A stretch of DNA of 25,780 nt from the NCBI GenBank assembly GCA_937912175.1, contig CALDOU010000056.1:1-25780 (forward strand). The letters run 5' to 3'. The notes under the pieces were generated by a model. The model saw nothing but the letters and a program-made list of their open reading frames with translations. It had not been told where the DNA came from and did no database searches. The stretch comes from an uncultured Clostridia bacterium (lineage in GTDB: Bacteria > Bacillota > Clostridia > Oscillospirales > Acutalibacteraceae). Within the stretch, counting starts at the first letter, position 1. Every line of letters starts with the position of its first letter. This document shows, piece after piece, positions 1 to 7,969 of this stretch. The translations under genes were made by a program, and so were the position numbers.

Positions 1-206
1 CCGATAATCCCTAAAATTAAGAAGAAAGAAGTATAAAAAAATTTAGCTACTCCGAATTTACTTTTTATTTTGTCCCGTTTTCTTTCAGAAGAATATAAAT
101 CAACATAACCGTCATGTTTATTGTGTCCGTCACTATAAATATCACAGTATTCTTTTCGTATGTATTTTTGATTGTTCAGTGAGTATCTTTTTGGTGTGTT
201 TTTCAT
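1..206 (-). CDS. Partial N-terminus of an unidentified membrane protein
   Basis: Only the first 68 codons are present; the frame runs open off the left edge. It starts at an ATG at 204-206, preceded by an AAAGAGGA ribosome site with good spacing. The first 48 or so residues are polar and rich in Lys, Tyr and Asp (start MKNTPKRYSLNNQKY). A hydrophobic stretch begins near residue 52 (VAKFFYTSFFLILGII) and looks like a membrane segment, so a cytoplasmic tail followed by a transmembrane helix is likely. LytR-CpsA-Psr cell-wall ligases have such an N-terminus, but nothing visible proves that family. I do not recognise the gene. Confidence 0.6.
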   Translation of the reverse strand, partial: MKNTPKRYSLNNQKYIRKEYCDIYSDGHNKHDGYVDLYSSERKRDKIKSKFGVAKFFYTSFFLILGII

Positions 207-288
207 TAATTCCTCTTTGATTTTTATGATTTAATTCTTATATTATTTTTTAATTATTAAAAAAACCACTAATTTTATATTATAAAAT

Positions 289-314
289 ATAGTTGTCGAA
301 AAATCAACAACTAT
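289..314 (-). terminator. Possible terminator after the PEPCK gene
   Basis: An 8-bp inverted repeat (ATAGTTGT / ACAACTAT) with a 10-nt loop lies 19 bases beyond the PEPCK stop codon and is followed on the minus strand by an A/T-rich tract. The stem is A+T-rich, so it is weak. The rest of 207-332 is A/T-rich and shows no gene. Confidence 0.4.
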
Positions 315-332
315 AGATTATAATAAGATGTT

Positions 333-2099
333 TTAATTTTTTAAACGTTGTTCCAGTTTACTTAATTCTTTTTTTAGTTTTTGAGGGAAATGGTCATCAA
401 ACGTATTATAAAATTTTTCAATTTTGTCATATTCTTCAGCCCACAATTCAGGGTCTATTTCCAATAATTTTTCCAAAGTATCTTTTGAAACATTGCTTTG
501 TTCTAAGTTTATGTCTTCTGCATAAGGGAGAAAGCCTATCGGAGTTGGTTTTGCGTCTATGGAGTTTTCACAACGCTTTAAAATCCATTCCAACACTCTT
601 ATATTATCTCCGAACCCCGGCCACATGAACTTACCGTTTTCGTCAACCCTAAACCAGTTTACATTGAAAATTTTAGGAGCTTTATTACCCAAAAGTTTAC
701 CCATATTAAGCCAATGAGTAAAATAGTCGCCCATATTATAACCGCAAAATGGCATCATAGCCATGGGATTATGAGATAAAACCCCGACTTTTCCGGTAGA
801 GGCAGCGGTACTTTCTGAAGAAATTGCGGAACCCAAAAATACGCCATGATCCCAGTCAAAAGTTTCACATACCAATGGAGTAGTGTGTGCTCTGCGGCCG
901 CCGAAAATAATAGCGGAAATCGGTACGCCATGTGGATTGTCATATTCCTTACTAAGGCAAGGGCAATTTTTTGCCGGTGAAGTAAACCTGCTGTTTGGGT
1001 GAGCTCCTTTTTCTGTAGAGGATTTGCCGTTCCAAGGTTCGCCTTTCCAGTTAATGGCATTTTCCGGCGGGTTGTTATTAAGCCCTTCCCACCACACTGT
1101 ATTGTCGTCTAAGTTCTGGACCACATTGGTGAAAATAGTGTTGCAAGAGGTTGCGGCCAAGGCATTCGGATTTGATTTTTTACTTGTTCCCGGTGCAACT
1201 CCGAAAAATCCATTTTCAGGATTTATAGCCCAAAGACGACCGTCGTCACCAATCCTTAACCAAGCAATATCGTCGCCTAAACACCAAATTTTATAGCCTT
1301 TTTGTTTGTAAATCTCCGGAGGAATAAGCATAGCCAAGTTGGTTTTTCCGCAAGCTGACGGAAAAGCGGCACAAATATATTTCGTTTCTCCGTCAGGTTT
1401 TTGTATGCCTAAAATCAACATATGCTCTGCTAACCAATTTTCTTTACGACCTAAAAATGATGCTATTCTGAGTGCAAAACATTTTTTACCGAGTAAAACA
1501 TTTCCGCCGTATCCTGAATTTACCGATATTATGGTATTATCTTCGGGGAAGTGACATACATAGCGGTTTTCTTCGTCGATGTCGCAAGAAGCGTGTAATC
1601 CTCTTACCCAATCATTACTGTCGCCAAGATAATCCAAAATCTTTTTTCCTACTCTTGTCATGATGGCCATGTTTAAAACGGTATATATAGAGTCGGTAAT
1701 TTCTATTCCGATTTTTGAAAACGGTGATTCAACCATGCCCATGGAATAGGGAATTATATACATGGTTTTGCCTTTATAACTATTTTTAGCTATACCATAT
1801 AATTTTTTATAAGCAAATTCAGGGTCCCACCAATTGTTTGTCGGTCCGGCTTCATCTTTAGTTTTGGTACAAATGAATGTTCTGCTTTCGGTACGAGCAA
1901 CATCATTATGAGCGGTTCGCCTGAGGTAACAACCGGGCAATTTTTCTTGATTTAATTTTATTATTTCACCGGTTTTGCAGGCTTCTTCTCTTAGTTTTTC
2001 AAGCTGTTCTTCCGAACCGTCTATCCATAAGATTTCATTCGGATTTACGATTTCTTTTATTTTTTCAACCCAATTCAGTATGCTTTTATTGTTTGTCAT
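333..2099 (-). CDS. pckG: Phosphoenolpyruvate carboxykinase, GTP-dependent
   Basis: This cytosolic enzyme interconverts oxaloacetate + GTP and phosphoenolpyruvate + GDP + CO2. The 588 residues match the usual length of the GTP family (about 600). The P-loop of this family with its reactive cysteine, FPSACGKTN, is at residues 246-254, and the metal/nucleotide motif GDDIAWLR at 275-282. The N-terminal substrate-binding region (around YLRRTAHNDVART) and the C-terminal part (PGFGDNIRVLEWI) are also typical. The ATG start has an AAAGGATGG ribosome site. It is transcribed away from the PTS operon. In anaerobes the enzyme may work toward oxaloacetate (PEP carboxylation) or supply PEP; the direction is inferred and cannot be read from sequence. 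No frameshift or missing motif was seen. Confidence 0.97.
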   Translation of the reverse strand: MTNNKSILNWVEKIKEIVNPNEILWIDGSEEQLEKLREEACKTGEIIKLNQEKLPGCYLRRTAHNDVARTESRTFICTKTKDEAGPTNNWWDPEFAYKKLYGIAKNSYKGKTMYIIPYSMGMVESPFSKIGIEITDSIYTVLNMAIMTRVGKKILDYLGDSNDWVRGLHASCDIDEENRYVCHFPEDNTIISVNSGYGGNVLLGKKCFALRIASFLGRKENWLAEHMLILGIQKPDGETKYICAAFPSACGKTNLAMLIPPEIYKQKGYKIWCLGDDIAWLRIGDDGRLWAINPENGFFGVAPGTSKKSNPNALAATSCNTIFTNVVQNLDDNTVWWEGLNNNPPENAINWKGEPWNGKSSTEKGAHPNSRFTSPAKNCPCLSKEYDNPHGVPISAIIFGGRRAHTTPLVCETFDWDHGVFLGSAISSESTAASTGKVGVLSHNPMAMMPFCGYNMGDYFTHWLNMGKLLGNKAPKIFNVNWFRVDENGKFMWPGFGDNIRVLEWILKRCENSIDAKPTPIGFLPYAEDINLEQSNVSKDTLEKLLEIDPELWAEEYDKIEKFYNTFDDHFPQKLKKELSKLEQRLKN

Positions 2100-2182
2100 A
2101 GAGTATTACCATCCTTTAAAAATAATAAATTATATGAAGTATAATGTTTTAGCATTTTTATTTGAATTTTATTCTGTATTTT

Positions 2183-2211
2183 ATTATACCAGAATAATAA
2201 AATTTATGAAA
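2183..2211 (-). promoter_or_regulatory. Extended -10 promoter of pckG
   Basis: On the minus strand a perfect TATAAT (2183-2188) is preceded by TGG (2189-2191), giving an extended -10. The -35 position (TTTCAT, 2206-2211, 17-bp spacer) is poor. It lies about 85 bases upstream of the pckG start. Confidence 0.6.
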
Positions 2212-2333
2212 ATAAATTTTAATGTCTTAACGATGTTTTAAGTATTGACTTTTTTGAGTATTCGGGTGATAATATTGACATAAACTTAATAAAATTTAAG
2301 TATTTATATCTCATATTTTGTTTTAAAAATGTG

Positions 2334-2342
2334 TGGTATAAT
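2334..2342 (+). promoter_or_regulatory. Extended -10 promoter of the PTS operon
   Basis: TGGTATAAT, with no good -35 element, lies about 130 bases upstream of ptsH, leaving a leader of roughly 120 nt. The divergent pckG promoter has the same TGGTATAAT core, so both depend on an extended -10. The remainder of the 2100-2470 intergenic region has no convincing gene. Confidence 0.6.
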
Positions 2343-2388
2343 GTTTTGACTACACATAAATCAAATTAAGAAAGGTAGCGAAAAAATT

Positions 2389-2450
2389 ATTTTTGCCTGT
2401 TATTATTCTATGAGTAATTAAGAAAAGAGATATAATTTTACGGCAAAAAT
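2389..2450 (+). promoter_or_regulatory. Leader inverted repeat upstream of ptsH
   Basis: ATTTTTGCC (2389-2397) and GGCAAAAAT (2442-2450) can pair around a 44-nt loop in the leader RNA, ending 20 bases before the ptsH start. There is no U-run of the terminator type directly after it, and I do not recognise an antiterminator-binding (RAT) sequence. Confidence 0.4.
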
Positions 2451-2470
2451 ATTTATTTTGATGGCGTATT

Positions 2471-2782
2471 ATGGAAAAATTTGAATTTAAAATAATGAAC
2501 GAACACGGAATTCACGCAAGGCCTGCCGGTCAATTGGTAAAAACGGCAAATGCATTTGATTCTACAATCAATATAGAAAACAAAAATGGAATTGCAAATG
2601 CCAAAGGAATGTTTGCTGTTATGGGGTTGAATGCAAAACAGGGAGATACTATTACCATAACATGTGAGGGTAGTGATGAGAAAGAAGCCCGTAAGGCCAT
2701 AGAAAGTTTTTTACATGATAATTTTTCGGGTGACGGAAGTGGTAAATTAAATAGTTTTAATTATAGCAGTAATCGCCGTTAA
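2471..2782 (+). CDS. ptsH: PTS phosphocarrier protein HPr
   Basis: HPr carries phosphate from enzyme I to the sugar-specific EIIA. The active-site motif GIHARPAGQLV is near the N-terminus, with phospho-accepting His15. At 103 residues it is about 15 longer than usual because of a Ser/Gly/Asn-rich tail (from about residue 88). The region that holds regulatory Ser46 in Bacillus (NLKSIMGVMS) reads NAKGMFAVMG here, so position 46 is glycine and the HPr kinase site is absent. The ribosome site is weak (GATGG-like). It is the first gene of a four-gene operon with enzyme I, IIA and IIBC. Confidence 0.95.
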   Translation: MEKFEFKIMNEHGIHARPAGQLVKTANAFDSTINIENKNGIANAKGMFAVMGLNAKQGDTITITCEGSDEKEARKAIESFLHDNFSGDGSGKLNSFNYSSNRR

Positions 2783-2857
2783 GTTTAGTTTTATGGATAT
2801 AATTTCTCTGGAAGGTTTGGTATTCCAAATTTATAAAAAGGAGAAAATGATATTTAA

Positions 2858-4528
2858 ATGATAGTTTTAAAAGGTACGGGAGTTTTTAAAGATATAGCTT
2901 TTGGAACGCTTTTATTGAATGAAAAAAATAAAAGCGGTGTTGAAAAATATATCATTAAAGACTTGAATCAGGAAGTAGAGAGATATTATCAAGCAAGAAA
3001 CATGGCCGTTAAAGAAGTTCGATGCTTATATGAAAAATCTTTAGCGGATTTCGGAGCTTCTGAAGCTGAAATTTTTGCCATACATGAAATGATGATAAAA
3101 GACAATGACTTTGAAATTACTATTTTGGATATAATAAAAGGCCAATGTTTAAATGCGGAGTATTCTGTTTGGGAAGCTTCAAAAAAATTTTCTGAGATCT
3201 TTTCAAATATGGACGATGAATATATGAGCCAACGTGCGTCTGATGTTCAAGATATTTCTACACGAATTATAAATTGCTTGAGCCGTTCTGAAAAAGAATC
3301 TTGTGATGGTAATTTTTCTTGTGATTCCAATGTAATTATAGGTGCCGAGGATTTAATTCCCAGCGAGGTATCTTGTTTTGATAAACAGAAAATTAAAGGT
3401 TTTGTTACTTCCAAAGGTTCAACTTATTCTCATGCTTCAATAATATCAAAGGTTCTTAAAATACCGGGAATTGTTTCGTTAAACTCAGAGCTTAAACCCG
3501 AATATAACGGTAAAAAGATAATTATTGACAGTTTTACGGGGACATTGTATATTGATCCTGATTTGAAAACCTTAGAAGAATTTAAAGTAAAAAAAGCAAA
3601 AATTGATGAAAAACGTGAACTGTTGCAAAAATTAAAAGGTAAGAAAAACATAACTTTGGATGGAAAAAACATAGATATATATGCAAACCTCAACAATCCT
3701 CAAGAAATCGAAGAAGTGTTGGAAAGTGATGCCGGAGGAATAGGACTTTTCAGAAGTGAGTTTTTTTATTTAAACCGTGATTCTTATCCTACCGAAGAAG
3801 AGCTATTTGAAGTGTATAAGGGTATAGTTCAAAAGATGGAAGGTAAACCTGTAATAATCAGAACATTGGATGTAGGTTCGGACAAACGAGTTGATTATTT
3901 TAATCTTCCTCAGGAACATAATCCCGCTATGGGATATAGGGGAATAAGAATATGTTTGGATAGGCCAGCGTTATTTATGATTCAATTAAGGGCAATTTAT
4001 AGGGCATCAGCTTTTGGAAATGTTTCAATTATGTTTCCCATGATAATATCAATTGATGAAATTGTTGAAATCAAAAAGATTATTGAAAAAGTAAAAGCGA
4101 GTTTGCAAGAAGATAATTTGGAATTTTCCGATAATGTTCCTATAGGGGTAATGATTGAGACTGCTGCCGCAGTGTTTTTAAGTAAAGAATTAGCTAAAGA
4201 GGTTGATTTTTTCAGCATAGGTACAAATGATTTAACGCAGTATTCTCTTGCAATAGACCGGCAAAACAGTTATGTAAGTAAAAAATTCGATTCAAGACAT
4301 AAATCCATTATCAGAATGATTAAGATGGTTGTTGAAAATGCTCATGAGCAAGGAATAAAAGTAGGAATTTGCGGTGAAGCGGCGGCTGATGAGGCATTAA
4401 CAGAAAAGTTTTTGGCTTTGGGGATAGATGAACTTTCCATGACCCCGTCTTCGGTATTGGAAATAAGAAAAAAAGTTATGGAAACAAATGTTTATGATAT
4501 TTATGAAGAAACTATCAACGATATTTAA
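2858..4528 (+). CDS. ptsI: PTS enzyme I (PEP-protein phosphotransferase)
   Basis: Enzyme I takes phosphate from PEP and passes it to HPr. The 556 residues fit the family (about 570). In order there are an N-terminal HPr-binding part, the phosphohistidine swivel (KGSTYSHASIIS, active His192) and a PEP-binding TIM barrel with GIGLFRSEF (294-302), RTLDVGSDK (335-343), the IGTNDLTQY motif and the catalytic cysteine in VGICGEAAAD (Cys505). The swivel motif has one extra residue compared with the classical GGRTSHSAI. I recall an NSHTAI-like variant among gut clostridia, so this is probably a subfamily trait. AAGGAG at 2838-2843 is 14 bases from this ATG; an earlier ATG at 2847 opens only a 4-codon frame. 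Confidence 0.96.
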   Translation: MIVLKGTGVFKDIAFGTLLLNEKNKSGVEKYIIKDLNQEVERYYQARNMAVKEVRCLYEKSLADFGASEAEIFAIHEMMIKDNDFEITILDIIKGQCLNAEYSVWEASKKFSEIFSNMDDEYMSQRASDVQDISTRIINCLSRSEKESCDGNFSCDSNVIIGAEDLIPSEVSCFDKQKIKGFVTSKGSTYSHASIISKVLKIPGIVSLNSELKPEYNGKKIIIDSFTGTLYIDPDLKTLEEFKVKKAKIDEKRELLQKLKGKKNITLDGKNIDIYANLNNPQEIEEVLESDAGGIGLFRSEFFYLNRDSYPTEEELFEVYKGIVQKMEGKPVIIRTLDVGSDKRVDYFNLPQEHNPAMGYRGIRICLDRPALFMIQLRAIYRASAFGNVSIMFPMIISIDEIVEIKKIIEKVKASLQEDNLEFSDNVPIGVMIETAAAVFLSKELAKEVDFFSIGTNDLTQYSLAIDRQNSYVSKKFDSRHKSIIRMIKMVVENAHEQGIKVGICGEAAADEALTEKFLALGIDELSMTPSSVLEIRKKVMETNVYDIYEETINDI

Positions 4529-4542
4529 GGAGTGTTTATCAA

Positions 4543-5025
4543 GTGTTTGATTTTGGAAATAAGAAAACATCCGGATTTATGGTGGCTCCTCAAACAGGTA
4601 AGATGATTTCGATTAGAGAAGTGCCCGATGAAGTCTTCTCCGAAAAAATAATTGGAGACGGAGCGGCTATAATTCCGGAAGAAAATATTATAGTTTCTCC
4701 GGTGGATGGGGAAGTAGTCCAAGTTGCAGAGACAAAACATGCTTTTTGTATAAAGTCGAAAGATGGATTGGATGTGCTTATACATATTGGGGTTGATACC
4801 ATAAAATTAAAAGGAAAAGGTTTTAAATCTTTTGTTTCGGAAGGTCAAAAAATAAAAATGGGGGATCCGATTGGGGAAGCAGATATACAATTAATTAAAG
4901 AAAGCGGATTTCCTATTCATTCGGTTCTTCTTATAACTAACATGCAGGATATAGAAAATTTAGAAACTTTTTTTGGTGAAGGTGAGTCAGGAAAAACGAA
5001 AATAATTTCTTATAATAAAAAATAG
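4543..5025 (+). CDS. crr: PTS glucose-type EIIA domain protein
   Basis: A stand-alone EIIA of the glucose family (160 residues) that relays phosphate from HPr to the IIB domain. The fold signature VAPQTGKMISI opens the domain. His66 (TKHAF) and the phosphorylated His81 (VLIHIGVDTI) match the two active-site histidines, and LKGKGF follows as usual. The start is a GTG with AAGGAG overlapping the ptsI stop codon, so translation is probably coupled. The next gene is the IIBC permease without a fused IIA, so this protein supplies the missing domain. The symbol is by family resemblance; no regulatory role like that of enterobacterial IIA-Glc is implied. Confidence 0.92.
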   Translation: MFDFGNKKTSGFMVAPQTGKMISIREVPDEVFSEKIIGDGAAIIPEENIIVSPVDGEVVQVAETKHAFCIKSKDGLDVLIHIGVDTIKLKGKGFKSFVSEGQKIKMGDPIGEADIQLIKESGFPIHSVLLITNMQDIENLETFFGEGESGKTKIISYNKK

Positions 5026-5052
5026 ATTAAAAAATTGAAAGTGGTGATTAAT

Positions 5053-6657
5053 TTGAGCAAAAAAAATTCAGTATTTAGTGTTCTTCAGCGCATAGGTCAA
5101 TCTTTTATGTTCCCGATAGCTTTGTTGCCGGTTGCGGGTCTTTTATTAGGTTTGGGAGCATCCTTTTCTAACCCTCAAATGATAAATTCTTACAATCTTG
5201 GGTGGCTTTTGGGGGAAGGTACGTTATTAAACTTTATTTTAACTATAATGAAGCATACGGGTTGTATAATTTTTGCGAACTTGCCTATTATATTTGCTAT
5301 GGGCATTGCTTTGGGTATGTCTAAAAAAGAAAAGGGCGCAGCCGCTCTTTCGGCCGCAATCGCTTTCTTTGTAATGCATCAAACTATTCACGCATTACTT
5401 GAATTAACCGGAAAACTTGAAGTAGGAGCCATGCTACAAGGTTCTTTAGATGTTGTTTGTGGTATAAAATCATTGCAAATGGGAGTTTTTGGAGGAATAA
5501 TTGTAGGTCTTGGTGTGGCATGTCTTCATAATAAATTTTATAAAATTAAGCTTCCAAACGCACTTTCATTTTTCGGTGGGGTAAGATTTGTTCCAATTAT
5601 TTCGTCTTTTGCTTATATTTTAGTTGGCGCATTAATGTTTTTTGTTTGGCCCTATGTACAAACGGGTATGTTTGCTTTGGGAAATTTAGTTATTGCTTCT
5701 AAGTATGCAGGTACTTTTATATATGGTGTAATTGAAAGAGCTTTAATTCCGTTTGGGCTTCACCATGTGTTTTATACTCCGTTTTGGTATACGGGACTTG
5801 GAGGAACAGCTTTTGTTGACGGAAACTACGTTACGGGAGCTCAGAATATATTCTTTGCAGAATTAGGCTCTTTGGGAGTGACGCATTTTAATATTGATGC
5901 CACAAGGTTTATGACCGGCAAATTCCCATTTATGATATTTGGGCTTCCCGCTGCGGCGTTTGCAATGTACAGAACAGCTAAACCTTCTAAGAAAAAAATT
6001 GTGGGCGGATTGCTTCTTTCAGCTTCACTCACGGCAATGTTGACCGGAATTACAGAACCCATTGAATTTACATTTTTATTTGTTGCCCCTGTTTTATATG
6101 TTGTTCACTGCATATTTGCAGGTTTGTCGTTTATGCTTATGCATATTTTAAATGTGGCTGTTGGAATGACATTCTCCGGAGGATTAATTGACTTGTTCTT
6201 GTTTGGTATATTACAAGGTAACTCCAAAACTAATTGGTTATGTATAATTCCGGTGGGAATGGTTTATGCGGTTATATATTATTTCTTGTTTAAATTTGCC
6301 ATTAAAAAGTTTAATTTGATTACTCCCGGTCGTGAAGAAGATGAAGTGGAATCCAAGCTTTATACACGCAAAGATTTAGAGGCCTCTAAAAAAGAAGATA
6401 CTTCTGAATTAATCGTTAAAGGGTTGGGTGGAATAGAAAATATAGCCGAGTTAGATTGTTGTGCAACACGTCTTAGAGTTAAAGTGAATGATATTCAAAA
6501 AATAGATGAAGATGTTTTAAAGCAAAGCGGTTGCGCCGGAATAATAAAAAAAGGTAATGGGGTACAGGTGATTTATGGTCCCAGGGTTACTGTAATTAAA
6601 TCAGAATTAGAAGAATATATGAGTTCTATTACTTCAGAAAAATCGGTTGAAGCTTAA
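5053..6657 (+). CDS. ptsG: PTS glucose-family EIIBC permease
   Basis: Membrane permease that imports and phosphorylates a hexose, most likely glucose. Residues 1 to about 410 are the multi-helix EIIC domain, with family motifs such as QMGVFGGIIVGL, the ER-ALIPFGLHH segment and the sugar-site GITEPIEFTFLF. The C-terminal EIIB domain holds the phosphocysteine in DCCATRLRV. The motifs fit the glucose subfamily better than the N-acetylglucosamine one, but substrate is inferred. I chose TTG at 5053 because GGTGA lies 5 bases before it; an in-frame TTG at 5035 has no ribosome site. The protein is then 534 residues. It ends the operon and is followed by a strong hairpin. Confidence 0.93.
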   Translation: MSKKNSVFSVLQRIGQSFMFPIALLPVAGLLLGLGASFSNPQMINSYNLGWLLGEGTLLNFILTIMKHTGCIIFANLPIIFAMGIALGMSKKEKGAAALSAAIAFFVMHQTIHALLELTGKLEVGAMLQGSLDVVCGIKSLQMGVFGGIIVGLGVACLHNKFYKIKLPNALSFFGGVRFVPIISSFAYILVGALMFFVWPYVQTGMFALGNLVIASKYAGTFIYGVIERALIPFGLHHVFYTPFWYTGLGGTAFVDGNYVTGAQNIFFAELGSLGVTHFNIDATRFMTGKFPFMIFGLPAAAFAMYRTAKPSKKKIVGGLLLSASLTAMLTGITEPIEFTFLFVAPVLYVVHCIFAGLSFMLMHILNVAVGMTFSGGLIDLFLFGILQGNSKTNWLCIIPVGMVYAVIYYFLFKFAIKKFNLITPGREEDEVESKLYTRKDLEASKKEDTSELIVKGLGGIENIAELDCCATRLRVKVNDIQKIDEDVLKQSGCAGIIKKGNGVQVIYGPRVTVIKSELEEYMSSITSEKSVEA

Positions 6658-6690
6658 AAATTAAAAACAGTGTTTCGATTGATAAAAATA

Positions 6691-6730
6691 AAAAACAGCT
6701 CTCCATGATATTTCACGAAGAGCTGTTTTT
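6691..6730. terminator. Bidirectional terminator between the PTS operon and the GG precursor
   Basis: A perfect 12-bp stem (AAAAACAGCTCT / AGAGCTGTTTTT) with a 16-nt loop. The A tract on one side and T tract on the other give a U-run in both directions, suiting the convergent genes. Confidence 0.9.
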
Positions 6731-6750
6731 TAAGTATTAACTTTAAAAAA

Positions 6751-7323
6751 TTATAACCCTGTAACCTTGCAAATCAAGCTGCCTAAAGCTGCGCCGCCAA
6801 GAGCTCCTGTAATAGCGCCGGCACCTGTACCAGCAGCTTTTGCTAACTCTTTTTCATCTTTATCCAATGTAGTAAATTGAGCGAATTTGTGTGCACCTTT
6901 TTCAGTCAAAGAACTAGGAAATATTGAAAAAAAAGCATCATTTTGCGCTTCATTTATTATTTCACGTTCAGCAATATGTTGTTTAACTTTTTTACCTAAT
7001 TGGATGCTCTTATCATATCCTACAGCACCACCTATTGCACTGCCGATAATTGTGGATGAGACTTTTATAAGAGTTCCAAGTTTACGGTTGCTTAAACCAC
7101 CTACTACTTCATTTAATTCTTTTTCGCTTAATTCTGAATTTTGTTCTTTTGGGTTAGTACAATTTTCAGCAATACAACTTAATATTTTTTCTAAATCTTG
7201 ACTTGAAATATCTTCTCCTGTTTCTTGATTTAAGATTTTTTTAGCTTCTTCAACGAATTTTCCATCTTTCATAAGAGTTTCGGCAAAATTTCCTTCAGTT
7301 AATAATTTTTCTAACTTGTTCAC
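6751..7323 (-). CDS. Nif11-like double-glycine-leader precursor with glycine-zipper core
   Basis: 190 residues with a GTG start and an AAGGAG site. The first 76 residues resemble a Nif11-type leader: acidic helix, a GEDISSQDLEKIL segment and the terminal ELSEKELNEVVGG, ending in Gly75-Gly76 where C39-type transporter peptidases cut. The predicted core of 114 residues is long for a bacteriocin. It has two Gly/Ala-rich hydrophobic stretches (about 84-103 and 162-186, for example GTGAGAITGALGGAALG) that look like glycine-zipper membrane segments, separated by a charged middle part. No maturase, transporter or immunity gene is adjacent, so bacteriocin, pore-former or other exported membrane-active protein are all possible. 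The function is unknown. Confidence 0.75.
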   Translation of the reverse strand: MNKLEKLLTEGNFAETLMKDGKFVEEAKKILNQETGEDISSQDLEKILSCIAENCTNPKEQNSELSEKELNEVVGGLSNRKLGTLIKVSSTIIGSAIGGAVGYDKSIQLGKKVKQHIAEREIINEAQNDAFFSIFPSSLTEKGAHKFAQFTTLDKDEKELAKAAGTGAGAITGALGGAALGSLICKVTGL

Positions 7324-7382
7324 TGAAAACCACTCCTTAATTTAATTAATAAATTTATCATTAATTTGTTGATTATAAGCAA

Positions 7383-7412
7383 ATTATATACACATTATCA
7401 AAATATTTTCAA
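7383..7412 (-). promoter_or_regulatory. Promoter of the 6751-7323 precursor gene
   Basis: On the minus strand TTGAAA (7407-7412) and TATAAT (7383-7388) are separated by 18 bp, about 60 bases before the GTG start. Confidence 0.55.
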
Positions 7413-7457
7413 GTGTTTTTAAAATTTTGATGATTATTGAAAAAATATATAACAAAA

Positions 7458-7489
7458 AATCCGCTGTAACTGATATTACAACGGATTTA
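7458..7489 (-). terminator. Terminator of the rplJ-rplL unit
   Basis: A hairpin AAATCCGCTGTAA / TTACAACGGATTT (one C-A mismatch, 6-nt loop) followed on the minus strand by a T-rich tract, about 60 bases after the rplL stop codon. Confidence 0.8.
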
Positions 7490-7550
7490 AAAACATCAAA
7501 ACTTTTTTCTCAATTTGAGTTTTTATATTTTTAATAAATTTCTTTAGAAA

Positions 7551-7931
7551 CTATTTAATTTCTACTTGAGCGCCAAGTTCTTCGAGTTGTTTTTTAAGAT
7601 CTTCAGCGGCATCTTTAGAAACTTTTTCTTTTACTGTTTTAGGAGCTTCATCAACGATAGCTTTAGCTTCTTTTAATCCGAGGCCGGTGATGTCTTTTAC
7701 AGCTTTAACAACTTTAATTTTGTTATCTCCGCCTGCTTTTAAAATTACATCAAATTCAGTTTTTTCTTCAGCTGCTGCTGCTCCGCCTGTCGCTGAAGGA
7801 GCTGCTGCAACTGCCACCGGTGCTGCTGCGGATACTCCGAATTCTTCTTCAAGAGCTTTTACGAGTTCGCTGAGTTCGAGAACTGTTAAGGATTTTACAT
7901 CTTCGATTAATTTTGTTACTTTTTCTGACAT
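7551..7931 (-). CDS. rplL: 50S ribosomal protein L7/L12
   Basis: The stalk protein of the large ribosomal subunit that recruits translation GTPases. At 126 residues it has the usual length and layout: an N-terminal dimerisation helix pair (SLTVLELSELVKALEEEFGVS), an Ala/Pro-rich hinge from about residue 33, and the conserved C-terminal domain (TEFDVILKAGGDNKIKVVKAV and GLGLKEAKAIVDEAPKTVKE). An ATG start with a GGAGG site lies 38 bases after rplJ, so the two are cotranscribed. A terminator follows and rpoB is not next, unlike in most bacteria. Confidence 0.98.
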   Translation of the reverse strand: MSEKVTKLIEDVKSLTVLELSELVKALEEEFGVSAAAPVAVAAAPSATGGAAAAEEKTEFDVILKAGGDNKIKVVKAVKDITGLGLKEAKAIVDEAPKTVKEKVSKDAAEDLKKQLEELGAQVEIK

Positions 7932-7969
7932 TATTATTTACCTCCAAAAATTTTTACATTTAAATTATT

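Noticed and set aside
293..300. TTGTCGAA, a Spo0A-box match, between the partial gene and pckG
   Set aside because: It lies inside the hairpin beyond the pckG stop codon, more than 80 bases before the partial gene, and is a single short match in A/T-rich DNA.
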